Assembly (NCBI GenBank): GCA_944323825.1 | Contig: CALUTY010000009.1 | Coordinates: 1 to 64,000 of the forward strand | Length of the DNA stretch: 64,000 nucleotides | Reading direction: 5' to 3' | Source of the DNA: an uncultured Bacteroidales bacterium | GTDB lineage: Bacteria > Bacteroidota > Bacteroidia > Bacteroidales > UBA932 | Shown: piece by piece, positions 44,006-53,872 of the stretch | Layout: the number at the start of each line of letters is the position of its first letter | Numbering within the stretch: the stretch's first letter is position 1 | Made by a program: the position numbers and the translations under genes | Notes under the pieces: model-generated | Told to the model about the DNA's origin: nothing | The model's database searches: none | The model's input: the letters and a program-made list of their open reading frames with translations, nothing else

Positions 44006-45316
44006 ATGGATTTTGATGACAATATAGGACGGAGCCGCATGCTTCCGCCGTTGCCGGAGAGAATGCGGCCGCACACGCTTGACGGATATGTGGGACAGAA
44101 GCACCTTGTCGGGAAAAACGGGGTGCTCAGACACATGATCGAGACCGGGAATCTGACTTCATTCATCCTGTGGGGCCCTCCAGGCGTGGGCAAGACCACC
44201 CTTGCAAGGATAGTGGCAAAGAATCTCGGCAGGGAATTCTTCACCCTTTCCGCCGTAAGTGCAGGCGTAAAGGAGGTCCGTGATGTGATTGACAGGGCAC
44301 GGGGAGGGTCGGTGTTTTCATCAGGCGCAGCCCCGGTGCTCTTCATCGACGAAATCCACCGCTTCAACAAGTCGCAGCAGGACGCCCTTCTCGGCGCCGT
44401 GGAAGACGGGACAGTGGTGCTTATCGGAGCGACGACCGAGAACCCTTCCTTCGAGGTGAACACTCCCCTTCTCTCCCGCTGCCAGGTGTTCGTGCTCAAG
44501 AGCCTGGAGCCGGCGGACCTTCAGGAACTCCTGGACAGGACTCTCAGGGAGGACGAGATTCTGAAGAACATGGACATCAAGGTCACTGAAACTGAAGCCC
44601 TGTTCCGCTATTCCGGCGGCGATGCCCGCAAGCTGCTAAACATACTTGAAATGTGTGTCGGTTCCCTGCCCGGCGGACAGCCGATGGTGATAGACAACAA
44701 GGTCGTGACTTCCTGCCTGCAGGAGAACACCGCCATCTACGACAAGAGCGGCGAGATGCACTACGACATCATCTCCGCCTTCATCAAGAGCGTCCGCGGC
44801 TCCGACCCGAATGCCGCCGTCTACTATCTTGCCCGGATGCTTGTCGGAGGCGAAGACCCTCTCTTCATCGCCCGCCGCCTCTGCATCCTTGCCGCCGAGG
44901 ACATCGGCCTTGCCAATCCCAATGCCCTCCTGCTTGCCAATTCCTGCTTCCAGATAGTGCACAACATCGGCATGCCCGAGGCCCGCATCCCCCTTTCCGA
45001 GACGGCCATTTACCTCGCCTCCTCCCCCAAGAGCAACTCCGCCTATATGGCCATCAACAAGGCGATGGAGCTTGCCTCCAAGACCCAGACCTCGTCCGTT
45101 CCCCTCTACCTCCGCAACGCCCCCACCAAGCTCATGGAGGACCTCGGCTACAGCGACGGTTACAAATACGCCCATGACTTCCCCGGCCATTTCGCCGACC
45201 TCGAATTCATGCCCTCCGACCTCTCCGGCACCCGCCTCTACGACCCCGCCGACAACAAAAAGGAAGAAGACATGCGCAAGCGGCTTGCCGCCCTGTGGGG
45301 GAAGTATGGGTATTGA
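44006..45316 (+). CDS. rarA: Replication-associated recombination protein A (RarA/MgsA AAA ATPase)
   Basis: AAA+ ATPase of 436 residues acting at stalled replication forks. Walker A is GPPGVGKTT at 57-65 and Walker B includes VLFIDEIHRFNKSQQD. An arginine finger region, ENPSFEVNTPLLSRC, follows. The C-terminal half contains the MgsA tetramerisation domain with LANPNALLLANS. The ATG at 44006 follows GGAG. From about 44700 the codon choice shifts strongly to C-ended codons. It is followed by the type I restriction locus. Confidence 0.95.
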   Translation: MDFDDNIGRSRMLPPLPERMRPHTLDGYVGQKHLVGKNGVLRHMIETGNLTSFILWGPPGVGKTTLARIVAKNLGREFFTLSAVSAGVKEVRDVIDRARGGSVFSSGAAPVLFIDEIHRFNKSQQDALLGAVEDGTVVLIGATTENPSFEVNTPLLSRCQVFVLKSLEPADLQELLDRTLREDEILKNMDIKVTETEALFRYSGGDARKLLNILEMCVGSLPGGQPMVIDNKVVTSCLQENTAIYDKSGEMHYDIISAFIKSVRGSDPNAAVYYLARMLVGGEDPLFIARRLCILAAEDIGLANPNALLLANSCFQIVHNIGMPEARIPLSETAIYLASSPKSNSAYMAINKAMELASKTQTSSVPLYLRNAPTKLMEDLGYSDGYKYAHDFPGHFADLEFMPSDLSGTRLYDPADNKKEEDMRKRLAALWGKYGY

Positions 45317-45339
45317 AAGACATTATTCAGGATTTTCCT

Positions 45340-45347
45340 TAATTTTG
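45340..45347 (+). promoter_or_regulatory. Putative -7 box for hsdR
   Basis: TAATTTTG, a perfect TAnnTTTG, 37 bases before the hsdR start. No clear -33 element is seen. Confidence 0.4.
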
Positions 45348-45384
45348 TGCACTGATCATCAATTATCATTAATGACACTTGAAT

Positions 45385-48195
45385 ATGGCTACCCAGAGCG
45401 AAGCTGCATTAGAGGAAGGTTTGATAAAGACTCTGATCGACAACAGTTACGAAAGAGTCTATCTAAAAGAGGAAGAAAACCTCAAGGAAAATTTCAAAAT
45501 CCAGCTTGAAAAACACAATGCCAAAGAACTCTCTGCCCATGGGCGCACATGCTTTACGGAGAAGGAGTTCGACAGGATAATGCTTTACCTTGAAGGCGGA
45601 ACGCGTTTTGAAAAGGCCAAGAAGCTCCGGGACATCTATCCTTTGGAAACAGAAGACGGCGATCATATCTGGGTGCAATTTCTCAATCAGCAGAAATGGT
45701 GTCAGAATGAATTCCAGGTTGCCAACCAAATTACGGTTGAAGGCCGGAAAAAGAGCAGATATGATGTCACCATACTTGTCAACGGTCTGCCTCTGGTGCA
45801 GATTGAACTGAAAAAGAGAGGTGTTGAGCTGAAGAAGGCGTATGACCAGATTCAGGGATATCACAAGACTTCGTTTCACGGACTGTTCGACTATATACAG
45901 ATATTCGTAATCTCCAACGGGGTCAATACGCGCTATTTCGCAAATAATCCTAACGGGGGCTACAAGTTCACATTCAACTGGACAGATGCCGAGAATCATC
46001 CGTTCAACGACTTGAACATGTTTGCGAACTTTTTCTTTGACAAATGCACTCTCGGGAAGCTGATAAGCAAATATATTGTGATGCACGAGGGCGAAAAGAC
46101 ACTTATGGTCTTGCGTCCGTACCAATATTATGCCGTCGAGAAAATCATTGACAAGGTTCAGAACAGCAACAGGAATGGCTATATATGGCATACGACAGGT
46201 GCTGGAAAGACTTTGACTTCGTTCAAGGCGGCGCAGCTTGTAAGTGAACTGGACGGCGTTGACAAGGTTCTTTTCGTCGTTGACCGTCATGATCTGGATA
46301 CACAGACAAAGTCTGAGTACGATGCCTTTGAGCCGGGAGCCGTAGACGGCACGGACAATACGCATGAGCTGATAAAAAGACTTGGAGGCAATTCCAAAAT
46401 CATCATAACCACCATACAGAAACTCAACTGTGCAATAACCAGGGACTATTACAACAAGCACCTGCAGGATATTCGCGACAAGAAAGTCGTGATGATCTTC
46501 GATGAATGCCACCGCAGCCATTTCGGGGAATGTCATAAGAATATTGTATCATTCTTCAGAAATCTCCAGATATTCGGATTTACCGGAACACCGATATTCG
46601 TTGAGAATGCAAAACAGGAACATACCACCGCCGAGGTATTCGGGGAGTGCATGCATAAATATCTGATAAAAGATGCGATAGCGGATGAGAATGTGCTCGG
46701 ATTTCTTGTTGAATATTATAAGGGCACTGACGGGATTGACCTCATGGCCCGGGCGAGGATGGAGGAAATAGCCCGTTTTATCCTTAACAATTATTCCAAA
46801 TCCACTTTTGACGGGGAATTCAATGCACTCTTTGCCGTGCAGTCCGTCCCGATGCTGATCGAGTACTATAAGATTTTCAAGGAATTGAATCCTTCGATAA
46901 AAATAGGGGCAATCTTTACATACGCAGCCAATGCAAGCCAAGATGACGAATTGACGGGGATGAATCAGGGATTTGCAAATCAGAATGTCACTTCTGATGA
47001 CCTGAAGATGATAATGGACGACTACAACAGTATGTTCGGGACAGCCTTTTCTCCGGATAACTTCAGTGCCTATTATGACGATGTCAATGAAAGGATGAAG
47101 AAACGCAGGAAGGACATGGAGCCTCTGGACCTGCTGATCGTGGTCGGCATGTTCCTGACTGGGTTTGACGCGAAGAAACTCAACACTTTGTATGTGGACA
47201 AGAATCTGGAGTATCATGGACTTCTCCAGGCCTTCAGCAGGACCAACAGGATATTGAATGAGAAGAAACGGTTTGGTAAGATTGTATGTTTCAGGGACTT
47301 GAAAGACAATGTGGATGCCGCCATAAAACTGTTCAGCAACAATGAACCGGATGAGCATATAATCAGGGAGCCTTATTCAAAAGTCCGCAAGGATTTGAAC
47401 ATAAAGATGATCAATTTCCTTGAGAAGTATCCTGATGCAGACTATGTTGATACATTGAAGAGCGAGCATGACAAACGGGATTTCATACTTGCGTTCAGGG
47501 AAATAATCAAAGGAAAGATAGAGATTCAGATTTATGAGGATTATGATGCTGATGATCCATATTTCATAATGTCTGAGCAGGAATATATGGATTTCAGGAG
47601 CAAATATCTTGACATTACCATAGGCGTGGTAGACAAGGCGGAAGCAGACAAGGTAGAGGCTCCGGCTGTCCAGTACGGTGACAAGAAACTGGATGACATA
47701 GATTTCTGTCTGGAACTGCTGCATTCAGACATAATCAATGTGGCATATATCCTTGCTTTGATTGGAGATCTCAACCCTGACAGCGATGACTATCAGGAAA
47801 AGCGTCAGCATATTCTGGACACAATGATAAAAGACGCATCAATGCGTAACAAGACCAGCCTCATAGACGGTTTCATCAAACTGAATGTCGACAACGACAA
47901 AGCCGGTTTCAGAAAGGCAAAGGCAGACGGTACCATTGATCTGGAGAGCCGTCTTACCGAGTATGTTTCAAAGGCGAGAAACAAGGCTATTGAGGATATG
48001 GCCACTGAAGAAGGACTGAATCTGGAGCTGGTTCAGGAATTTTTCAGGGAATATGACTATCTCCAAAGAGAAAAACCCGAAATAATCCAAAAAGCCATCA
48101 ATGAAAAGAAAGTGGGACTTCTGGTCCGAACTTCAATATTCCAGAGGGTGATGGCAAGAATTCATGCAATAATCAGCACATTCAGCTGGGAATGA
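45385..48195 (+). CDS. hsdR: Type I restriction enzyme R subunit (HsdR)
   Basis: Motor and nuclease subunit of a type I restriction system, 936 residues from ATG 45385 (a TTG at 45379 is in frame). The N-terminal nuclease has the PD-(D/E)xK arrangement DVTILVNGLPLVQIELKKRG, with Asp127 and the QxELK block. Helicase motifs follow: motif I TTGAGKT near 271-277, DECHRS near 373 (motif II) and TGTPIF (motif III). The enzyme cuts DNA far from the unmethylated site after ATP-driven translocation. The hsdM gene starts 27 bases downstream. Confidence 0.95.
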   Translation: MATQSEAALEEGLIKTLIDNSYERVYLKEEENLKENFKIQLEKHNAKELSAHGRTCFTEKEFDRIMLYLEGGTRFEKAKKLRDIYPLETEDGDHIWVQFLNQQKWCQNEFQVANQITVEGRKKSRYDVTILVNGLPLVQIELKKRGVELKKAYDQIQGYHKTSFHGLFDYIQIFVISNGVNTRYFANNPNGGYKFTFNWTDAENHPFNDLNMFANFFFDKCTLGKLISKYIVMHEGEKTLMVLRPYQYYAVEKIIDKVQNSNRNGYIWHTTGAGKTLTSFKAAQLVSELDGVDKVLFVVDRHDLDTQTKSEYDAFEPGAVDGTDNTHELIKRLGGNSKIIITTIQKLNCAITRDYYNKHLQDIRDKKVVMIFDECHRSHFGECHKNIVSFFRNLQIFGFTGTPIFVENAKQEHTTAEVFGECMHKYLIKDAIADENVLGFLVEYYKGTDGIDLMARARMEEIARFILNNYSKSTFDGEFNALFAVQSVPMLIEYYKIFKELNPSIKIGAIFTYAANASQDDELTGMNQGFANQNVTSDDLKMIMDDYNSMFGTAFSPDNFSAYYDDVNERMKKRRKDMEPLDLLIVVGMFLTGFDAKKLNTLYVDKNLEYHGLLQAFSRTNRILNEKKRFGKIVCFRDLKDNVDAAIKLFSNNEPDEHIIREPYSKVRKDLNIKMINFLEKYPDADYVDTLKSEHDKRDFILAFREIIKGKIEIQIYEDYDADDPYFIMSEQEYMDFRSKYLDITIGVVDKAEADKVEAPAVQYGDKKLDDIDFCLELLHSDIINVAYILALIGDLNPDSDDYQEKRQHILDTMIKDASMRNKTSLIDGFIKLNVDNDKAGFRKAKADGTIDLESRLTEYVSKARNKAIEDMATEEGLNLELVQEFFREYDYLQREKPEIIQKAINEKKVGLLVRTSIFQRVMARIHAIISTFSWE

Positions 48196-48222
48196 CATCA
48201 AAGAAAAATAAAAACAGGAAAT

Positions 48223-49767
48223 ATGAGCGAGGAACTTCAGCAAAAACTGCGTACGCAACTGTGGTCAGTGGCAAATACATTGAGAGGCAACATGTCCGCA
48301 GGTGACTTCATGTATTTCACTCTGGGCTTCATTTTCTATAAGTATCTGTCGGAGAAGATAGAGCTGCATGCGAATGAACTTCTGAAATATGACAATGTCA
48401 CATTCCGCGAGGCCTGGGACAGCGGGAATGAGGACATAAAGTCGGTATTGAAAAACCAGTGCATCCAGGATCTCGGATATTTCGTGGAGCCTGAATATCT
48501 GTATTCCACAATCATTTCCATGATTGGGCACAAGGAAAACATCCTCCCTTCTCTGCAGCGCTCTCTGAAGAAAATAGAAGACAGTACCATAGGACAAGAC
48601 AGCGAAGACGATTTCGGCGGACTTTTCTCAGACATTGACCTGGCATCACCGAAGCTCGGGAAAACAGCCGAAGACAAAAATCGCCTGATCAGTGATGTGC
48701 TGGTCAATCTGAATGGCATAGATTTCGGCCTGAATGAAGCTGAAGACATTGATATTTTAGGTGATGCATACGAATATATGATCGGGCAGTTTGCTGCAGG
48801 AGCCGGTAAGAAAGCCGGTGAGTTCTATACGCCCCAGGAAGTCAGCCAGATCTTGTCGGAAATTGTCATCACCGGAAAGACCAGGCTCAAGACAGTATAT
48901 GACCCGACCTGCGGAAGCGGCTCCCTCCTGCTGAGAACTGCCAGAGAAGGCAATGCCGATGCAATTTATGGACAGGAAAAGAATCCCACCACATTCAACC
49001 TTTGCAGGATGAACATGCTGCTGCATGGCGTAAAGTACAATGATTTTGAAATACATAATGGAGATACACTTGAAAATGACGAACTTGGAGAAAGGCAGTT
49101 TGATGCCGTAGTTGCAAATCCTCCGTTTTCTGCAGACTGGAGCGCAGCGGCAAAGTTCAACAATGACGACAGGTTCAGCAAGGCAGGTGTGTTGGCCCCG
49201 AAATCCAAGGCTGACTATGCCTTTATCCTTCACATGATCTATCATCTCAATGACGGTGGAACCATGGCATGCGTAGCTCCGCACGGAGTCCTTTTCAGAG
49301 GTGCTGCTGAAGGCAAGATCCGCCGCTTCCTTATAGAAAAGAAGAATTATATCGATGCCATCATCGGCTTGCCTGCCAATATCTTCTACGGGACGAGCAT
49401 TCCGACATGCATCCTGGTGATGAAGAAATGCCGCAAGGAGGACGACAACATCCTTTTCATAGATGCCAGCAAGGAATTCGAGAAGGTCAAGACACAGAAC
49501 AAACTGCGTCCAGAACATATCAAGAAGATAGTGGACACCTACCGCAACCGCTCAGAAATAGAGAAATATAGTCATTGTGCCACATTGAAAGAAATTGAGG
49601 AGAATGACTATAATCTCAACATTCCGCGTTATGTGGACACTTTCGAGGAAGAAGAGCCGATTGACATCAAGTCCGTAATGGCAGAAATCAAGGAGTTGGA
49701 AGCCAAACGTGCAGAGCTTGACAAAGAGATAGATGTATATCTGAAAGAATTGGGGCTGGTAGAATAA
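48223..49767 (+). CDS. hsdM: Type I restriction-modification M subunit (HsdM)
   Basis: Adenine-N6 methyltransferase subunit of 514 residues. SAM-binding motif I is DPTCGSG at 227-233 and the catalytic motif IV is NPPF at 299-302. An N-terminal helical HsdM domain (about 1-150) precedes the N-6 adenine methylase domain, where KKAGEFYTPQEVSQI is typical. A C-terminal coiled coil (about 480-510) binds HsdS. With two HsdM and one HsdS it makes the modification enzyme. Confidence 0.96.
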   Translation: MSEELQQKLRTQLWSVANTLRGNMSAGDFMYFTLGFIFYKYLSEKIELHANELLKYDNVTFREAWDSGNEDIKSVLKNQCIQDLGYFVEPEYLYSTIISMIGHKENILPSLQRSLKKIEDSTIGQDSEDDFGGLFSDIDLASPKLGKTAEDKNRLISDVLVNLNGIDFGLNEAEDIDILGDAYEYMIGQFAAGAGKKAGEFYTPQEVSQILSEIVITGKTRLKTVYDPTCGSGSLLLRTAREGNADAIYGQEKNPTTFNLCRMNMLLHGVKYNDFEIHNGDTLENDELGERQFDAVVANPPFSADWSAAAKFNNDDRFSKAGVLAPKSKADYAFILHMIYHLNDGGTMACVAPHGVLFRGAAEGKIRRFLIEKKNYIDAIIGLPANIFYGTSIPTCILVMKKCRKEDDNILFIDASKEFEKVKTQNKLRPEHIKKIVDTYRNRSEIEKYSHCATLKEIEENDYNLNIPRYVDTFEEEEPIDIKSVMAEIKELEAKRAELDKEIDVYLKELGLVE

Positions 49768-49769
49768 AA

Positions 49770-50283
49770 ATGGAGGCAATGGCAAAGCGGTTTGAAATAA
49801 GAAACAGTACGGCAGAGTTCCTGATATTTGTGCTTGATGGGAAAGAGGATGGGATTCAAGTGATGTATAAGGACGAAACGATATGGGCTACGCAAAAGGC
49901 TATGGCTCAACTATTCGATTGTTCCAGTGACAATATCGGCCTGCATCTGAAAAATATATTCGCATCAGGTGAACTTGTCAAGGATTCAGTTACCGAGAAA
50001 AACTCGGCAACTGCTTCTGACGGGAAAACCTATCAGACTATGTTTTATAACCTTGATGCCATTATATCTGTCGGTTATAGGGTCAATTCCGTCCGGGCGA
50101 CGCAATTCCGCCAATGGGCAACATATGTGCTTCGTCAGTTTGCCATACGAGGCTATGTGATAGACAAAAAGCGGATGGAAAACGGTTCTTTATATGCCCA
50201 TGACGATGGAAGAATGGACAAAACTTATCGACATCATTCTTGAAGCTGTGTTGCCATTGGGAATTAACTCTGATAATGAATAG
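49770..50283 (+). pseudogene. Broken rhuM-type gene (internal deletion and frame change)
   Basis: Remnant of a RhuM family gene, often found between hsdM and hsdS in Bacteroidota. The N-terminal part is good (MAKRFEIRNSTAEF, TIWATQKAMAQLFDC, RVNSVRATQFRQWAT, GYVIDKKRMENGS). The frame then runs out at 50243. A C-terminal motif of the family, MPMTMEEWTKLIDIILEA, is found in the +1 frame at 50194-50283. About 120 middle residues appear to be missing, compared with full-length RhuM as I remember it. A truncated 157-residue product could still be made. Confidence 0.7.
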
Positions 50284-51628
50284 TGATATGACAAATAATA
50301 ACGATAAAAAAGTCCTTAAATCTTCGGTTGAACGAGAGCAGAGCGAATCTGTTAGCTCTGCCGGGTGTGAGAAGATAAAAGGTTCAAAGAACCTTAATGT
50401 TCCGGCTAAGAGAGAGCAGAACGATACTTGCATCAGTTCTGCCGAACGGGAGGAACAAGTCACGGAGGCGCAGTCGAAGGGAAATGTGCCGGCTTTGAGA
50501 TTTCCGGAGTTTAGTGGGGAGTGGAATTTTGAGTTATTAGACACAATCGCACCTAATATAACTTCTGGAAAGAGTAAACCATCTCTTGGCGAATATAATT
50601 TATACGGTTCGACAGGAATTATAGGAAAAACTGCAACTGCGGATTATTCCGGAAATATGTTATTGGTCGCACGCGTTGGAGCAAATGCAGGCTCATTACA
50701 ATTGGTTAATGATAATTGTGGTATTACAGATAACACATTGATAATAAAACCTTGTAAACTATCCTCTCATTATTTATATTTCTATTTACAACATTATAAT
50801 CTTAATAGATTGGTTTTTGGTTCAGGACAACCGCTAATAACTGCTGGTATGTTAAAGACGGTAAGAATACCTTTTGGCAATCAATTAGAACAACGGAAGA
50901 TTGAAAGGCTGTTGCTATTGATAGATATGCGCATTTCTACCCAAAACAAAATCATTGAGGATTTGAAAAAGCTAAAGTCCGCCATTGCAGAAGCTCTATT
51001 TTGTACTCCCAAAGAATCAATGCCAGCTAAAAGGGTATCCACATATAGCAAGGAATGGAAGTTGATAAAACTTTCCGATATAAGCCAAAGGGTTCAAACT
51101 AAAAATACAGGTAGTAAATGCAGACAGGTTTTGACCATTGCGGCGCAGCATGGACTTGTCAATCAAGAAGATTTTTTCAATAAGATTGTTGCAAGTGAAA
51201 ACTTGGAGGGGTATTATTTATTGCGAAAGGGAGATTTTGCCTACAATAAAAGTTACTCAGGTGATTACGCATGGGGTGCAGTAAAACGGCTTGACCGATA
51301 TGAACAAGGTGTATTATCCCCTTTGTATATCTGTTTCCGTCCTGATACTGCCAAAGTAGATGCAGACTATCTTGCGCATTACTTTGAATCAAAAAAATGG
51401 CATAAAGGCATTGCAGACATAGCAGGTGAAGGTACAAGGAATCATGGACTGCTCAATATTTCTGTAATTGATTTTTTCAACACTATCCATCGCATACCTG
51501 ATTTGGACGAACAAAAAAATATAGCGCAAGTCCTTAATTTATTAACATTCAAATTATCTTGTGAACAACGAGTTATGCAAAGCCTCACAATGCAGCGGAG
51601 CTATTTACTGCAAAAAATGTTTATATAA
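50276..51628 (+). CDS. hsdS: Type I specificity subunit HsdS, expressed copy
   Basis: DNA-recognition subunit of 450 residues with two target-recognition domains and conserved spacer helices. It has its own 5' end: ATG 50276, then a polar extension of about 70 residues before VPALRFPEFSGEW. TRD1 covers about 80-225; the central helix RISTQNKIIEDLKKLKSAIAE separates it from TRD2 (about 250-430), and LLQKMFI ends it. It is the only copy with a start region and an upstream operon, so it is the one made. Its 5' and middle repeats are shared with the inverted silent cassette at 52794. Confidence 0.9.
   Translation: MNSDMTNNNDKKVLKSSVEREQSESVSSAGCEKIKGSKNLNVPAKREQNDTCISSAEREEQVTEAQSKGNVPALRFPEFSGEWNFELLDTIAPNITSGKSKPSLGEYNLYGSTGIIGKTATADYSGNMLLVARVGANAGSLQLVNDNCGITDNTLIIKPCKLSSHYLYFYLQHYNLNRLVFGSGQPLITAGMLKTVRIPFGNQLEQRKIERLLLLIDMRISTQNKIIEDLKKLKSAIAEALFCTPKESMPAKRVSTYSKEWKLIKLSDISQRVQTKNTGSKCRQVLTIAAQHGLVNQEDFFNKIVASENLEGYYLLRKGDFAYNKSYSGDYAWGAVKRLDRYEQGVLSPLYICFRPDTAKVDADYLAHYFESKKWHKGIADIAGEGTRNHGLLNISVIDFFNTIHRIPDLDEQKNIAQVLNLLTFKLSCEQRVMQSLTMQRSYLLQKMFI
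50489..50525 (+). repeat. hsdS inversion repeat, left copy
   Basis: 37-base segment encoding PALRFPEFSGEW, matching the reverse complement of 53873-53909 in 34 of 37 positions. Inversion between the two would swap the whole first-domain-to-end region of hsdS. Confidence 0.85.
50939..50959 (+). repeat. hsdS internal inversion repeat, left copy
   Basis: 21-base identical segment ACCCAAAACAAAATCATTGA plus one G, encoding part of TQNKIIE in the middle helix. Its exact reverse complement is at 53343-53363. Inversion here would exchange only the second recognition domain. Confidence 0.85.
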
Positions 51629-52175
51629 ATAATTTACTCAGTAGATATTTCTTTTGAATAGCATAATGCTCCGTAAGGAGAATTTCACAGGCTATTTTTG
51701 CATCTATGGCTGTCAGAATTGATATTATACTCTTTTGTTTGTTAATTGTGGGTAGCATAACGGGGAAGCAGAGTAAATCTTTCTTTTGTATATTGGGTAA
51801 ACCTGACCCTATACGAAGTGCCATAATATTCTCCTCTTGCCATTTGAGGAAGTGATAGAGATACAAATCCAAAGTTTCTTGCGGGTGCAGTATTCTTAAC
51901 GAATAACAATGTCCTCCGCTCCAATAACGCGAAGTGTTATATTGTACATAACCACAAGAGTTACCTCCTTCGCTAATTGAAATTGTATTACATTCTGTAT
52001 TGTATGTGTTTAACCATCCAGATGGTGCTGTACCGCCATTCATTACATAATAATCGCCTTGCTCCAACAATTCTGTACCATTTACCTGTTTCCCTTTGAT
52101 TATTTCTGCAATTTGACCCAGCTTTAATGTTGGTGCAACAAGGCTTTCAAACAATTTTTGATAAAGGGCGGACAT
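51621..52175 (-). pseudogene. Silent hsdS 3' cassette (second recognition domain only)
   Basis: Reading frame of 184 residues on the minus strand equal to the second half of an HsdS: TRD-like sequence from LAPTLKLG-type start SLVAPTLKLGQIAEI to the C-terminal YLLSKLFI. It has no first domain, no promoter, and an in-frame TAA three codons before its first ATG. It is therefore a stored TRD2 variant. Its stop overlaps the stop of expressed hsdS through the palindrome TTATATAA at 51621-51628. Confidence 0.75.
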
Positions 52176-52177
52176 TA

Positions 52178-52801
52178 CCGTTTAATTCATCCTTAATTCA
52201 GGGGATTGTTGATTTCATTTTTACATCGAACGAATACCCGAAAGTTTCATTTAAGGAAATTTATATTCAGGCTGGCGAGGGTGGAACTCCAGCAACTTCT
52301 AATTCTGAATATTATGATGATGGTACTATTCCATTTATAAAAATAGATGATTTACAAAACAAATATATTGAATTCAATAAAGATTATATTACAGAACTAG
52401 GATTACAAAAATCATCGGCATGGCTTATTCCTGCAAATTCTATTATTTATTCCAACGGTGCTACAATCGGAGCAATCTCAATAAATAAATATCCTGTTTG
52501 TACAAAACAGGGAATTCTGGGTATTGTACCTAAAGCAAATATAAATGTGGAGTTCCTATATTACTTTATGACATCAACAGTATTCATTAAGGCTGTTGAA
52601 CGGATTGTAACAGAAGGAACAATGCGAACAGCATATCTAAAAGATATAAATCATATTCCTTGCCCACTTCCTTGTTCTATTAAACAAATTGAAATTGCAA
52701 GATTGCTCTCGACTTTGTCTGCCAAAATGGAAAATGAAGTAACACTCCGAAGAAAATTGCAGAAACAAAAGGAGTTTTTATTGTCGCAGATGTTTATATG
52801 A
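52178..52801 (+). pseudogene. Silent hsdS 3' cassette (second recognition domain only)
   Basis: Second TRD-only unit, on the plus strand and head to head with the 51621 cassette. Homology to HsdS begins around SLIQGIVDFIF at about 52190. The recognition part runs GEGGTPATSNSEYYDDG to a conserved end EFLLSQMFI. An open frame extends left to 52127 through the other cassette, but that part is antisense to it. It lacks a start region and promoter. Its 3' end is convergent with and overlaps the 52794 cassette. It is in direct orientation to the expressed gene. Confidence 0.7.
52193..52207 (+). repeat. Short hsdS repeat, cassette copy
   Basis: TTAATTCAGGGGATT, encoding LIQGI. TAATTCAGGGGATT occurs in reverse complement at 53316-53329 in the inverted silent hsdS. 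It marks the left boundary of the plus-strand cassette and may be a further crossover site. Confidence 0.55.
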
Positions 52802-53342
52802 ACATTCGTGACAATAGATAATTTTTTTGCTTTTGAAGGCATAATAACATTAGTTTTTCCACATCTATTTTATTTTCTAAAAAAGAAAGTTGCTGGGCAA
52901 TAAATGTTTGCTGTCGAATGGGCGGGCAATAAATTTTTGCCTTACTATAATCCTTGAAATAGATATGTGGTATAGCCATTCCTGTTTTATAGGGTTCAAA
53001 ACTGAATCCTTGAAGAGTGAAATATAGATACTTTAAGCAATATCCCTTCTTTGCAATCAAGCGGTTAAGAGTTCCGATGTAGCTATATTCTCCGTCTACA
53101 AACATAACCGTACCAACACTTGAACCATCTTTAATTACTAAAATGGATTCACCATTTACATCTGCGGTTTCGGTATAGCCACTTATGCCTGTTGCTCCAT
53201 AGACGGGGTAATCTCCATTTCCTGCAATTTGGTTTTCCTGTAATGTGGATGAATAACATTCAAGGCAGTTTTTTATAAGAGTATTAGGCTTCTGCGAAGA
53301 AATAACAGTTTCGATAATCCCCTGAATTAGAGATTCATATTT

Positions 53343-53363
53343 CTCAATGATTTTGTTTTGGGT
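53343..53363 (-). repeat. hsdS internal inversion repeat, right copy
   Basis: Exact reverse complement of the 21 bases at 50939-50959, in the central helix of the inverted silent hsdS. Confidence 0.85.
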
Positions 53364-53872
53364 TGCTATACGTTGGTCAAGTAAAGAAAACAAACTTGTA
53401 ATTTTTATTTGTTCTTCAGTTGTAGGAGGGAATGCTATTATATAATCTTGAATATCCGATTGGCTTATATGTGGTATAGCAGATGCCGTTTTTACTGAAT
53501 CTACGTACCTATGGAATTTTGAATTATTTATATTGTGAAAAATATATTCTACATTATGTTTTTGAGATCGAATACGACAAACCCGTTGCACAAGGTAAGA
53601 GCCATGTTCAGAGATAGTTAATATTGCAGAGTTACGTCCTACTTTAGACCCATCCATGCCTAAGACAAGATCTCCTTCTTTTAGAATGTATTTTTCTAAT
53701 CTTGATATATCTCCAGAATAATATCTATCTAACTCCTTTGAATGCCGTATTTCTCCTTCTGTAATATTAATCCCTCTTAATAATTTAACACTGCCACTAT
53801 CTTCTAGTATATCTTGACCATCAAATGGGTATCCACATAAAATGTCGCATTCATTCCACAATGATGAATACC

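Noticed and set aside
44653-45177. A 174-residue frame in the C-rich end of rarA
   Set aside because: It is Pro/Arg-rich out-of-frame reading of the C-ended codons, not a gene.
52127-52189. N-terminal extension of the plus-strand hsdS cassette
   Set aside because: This part is antisense to the other cassette and does not match HsdS; homology begins near 52190, so I did not use the 52127 start.
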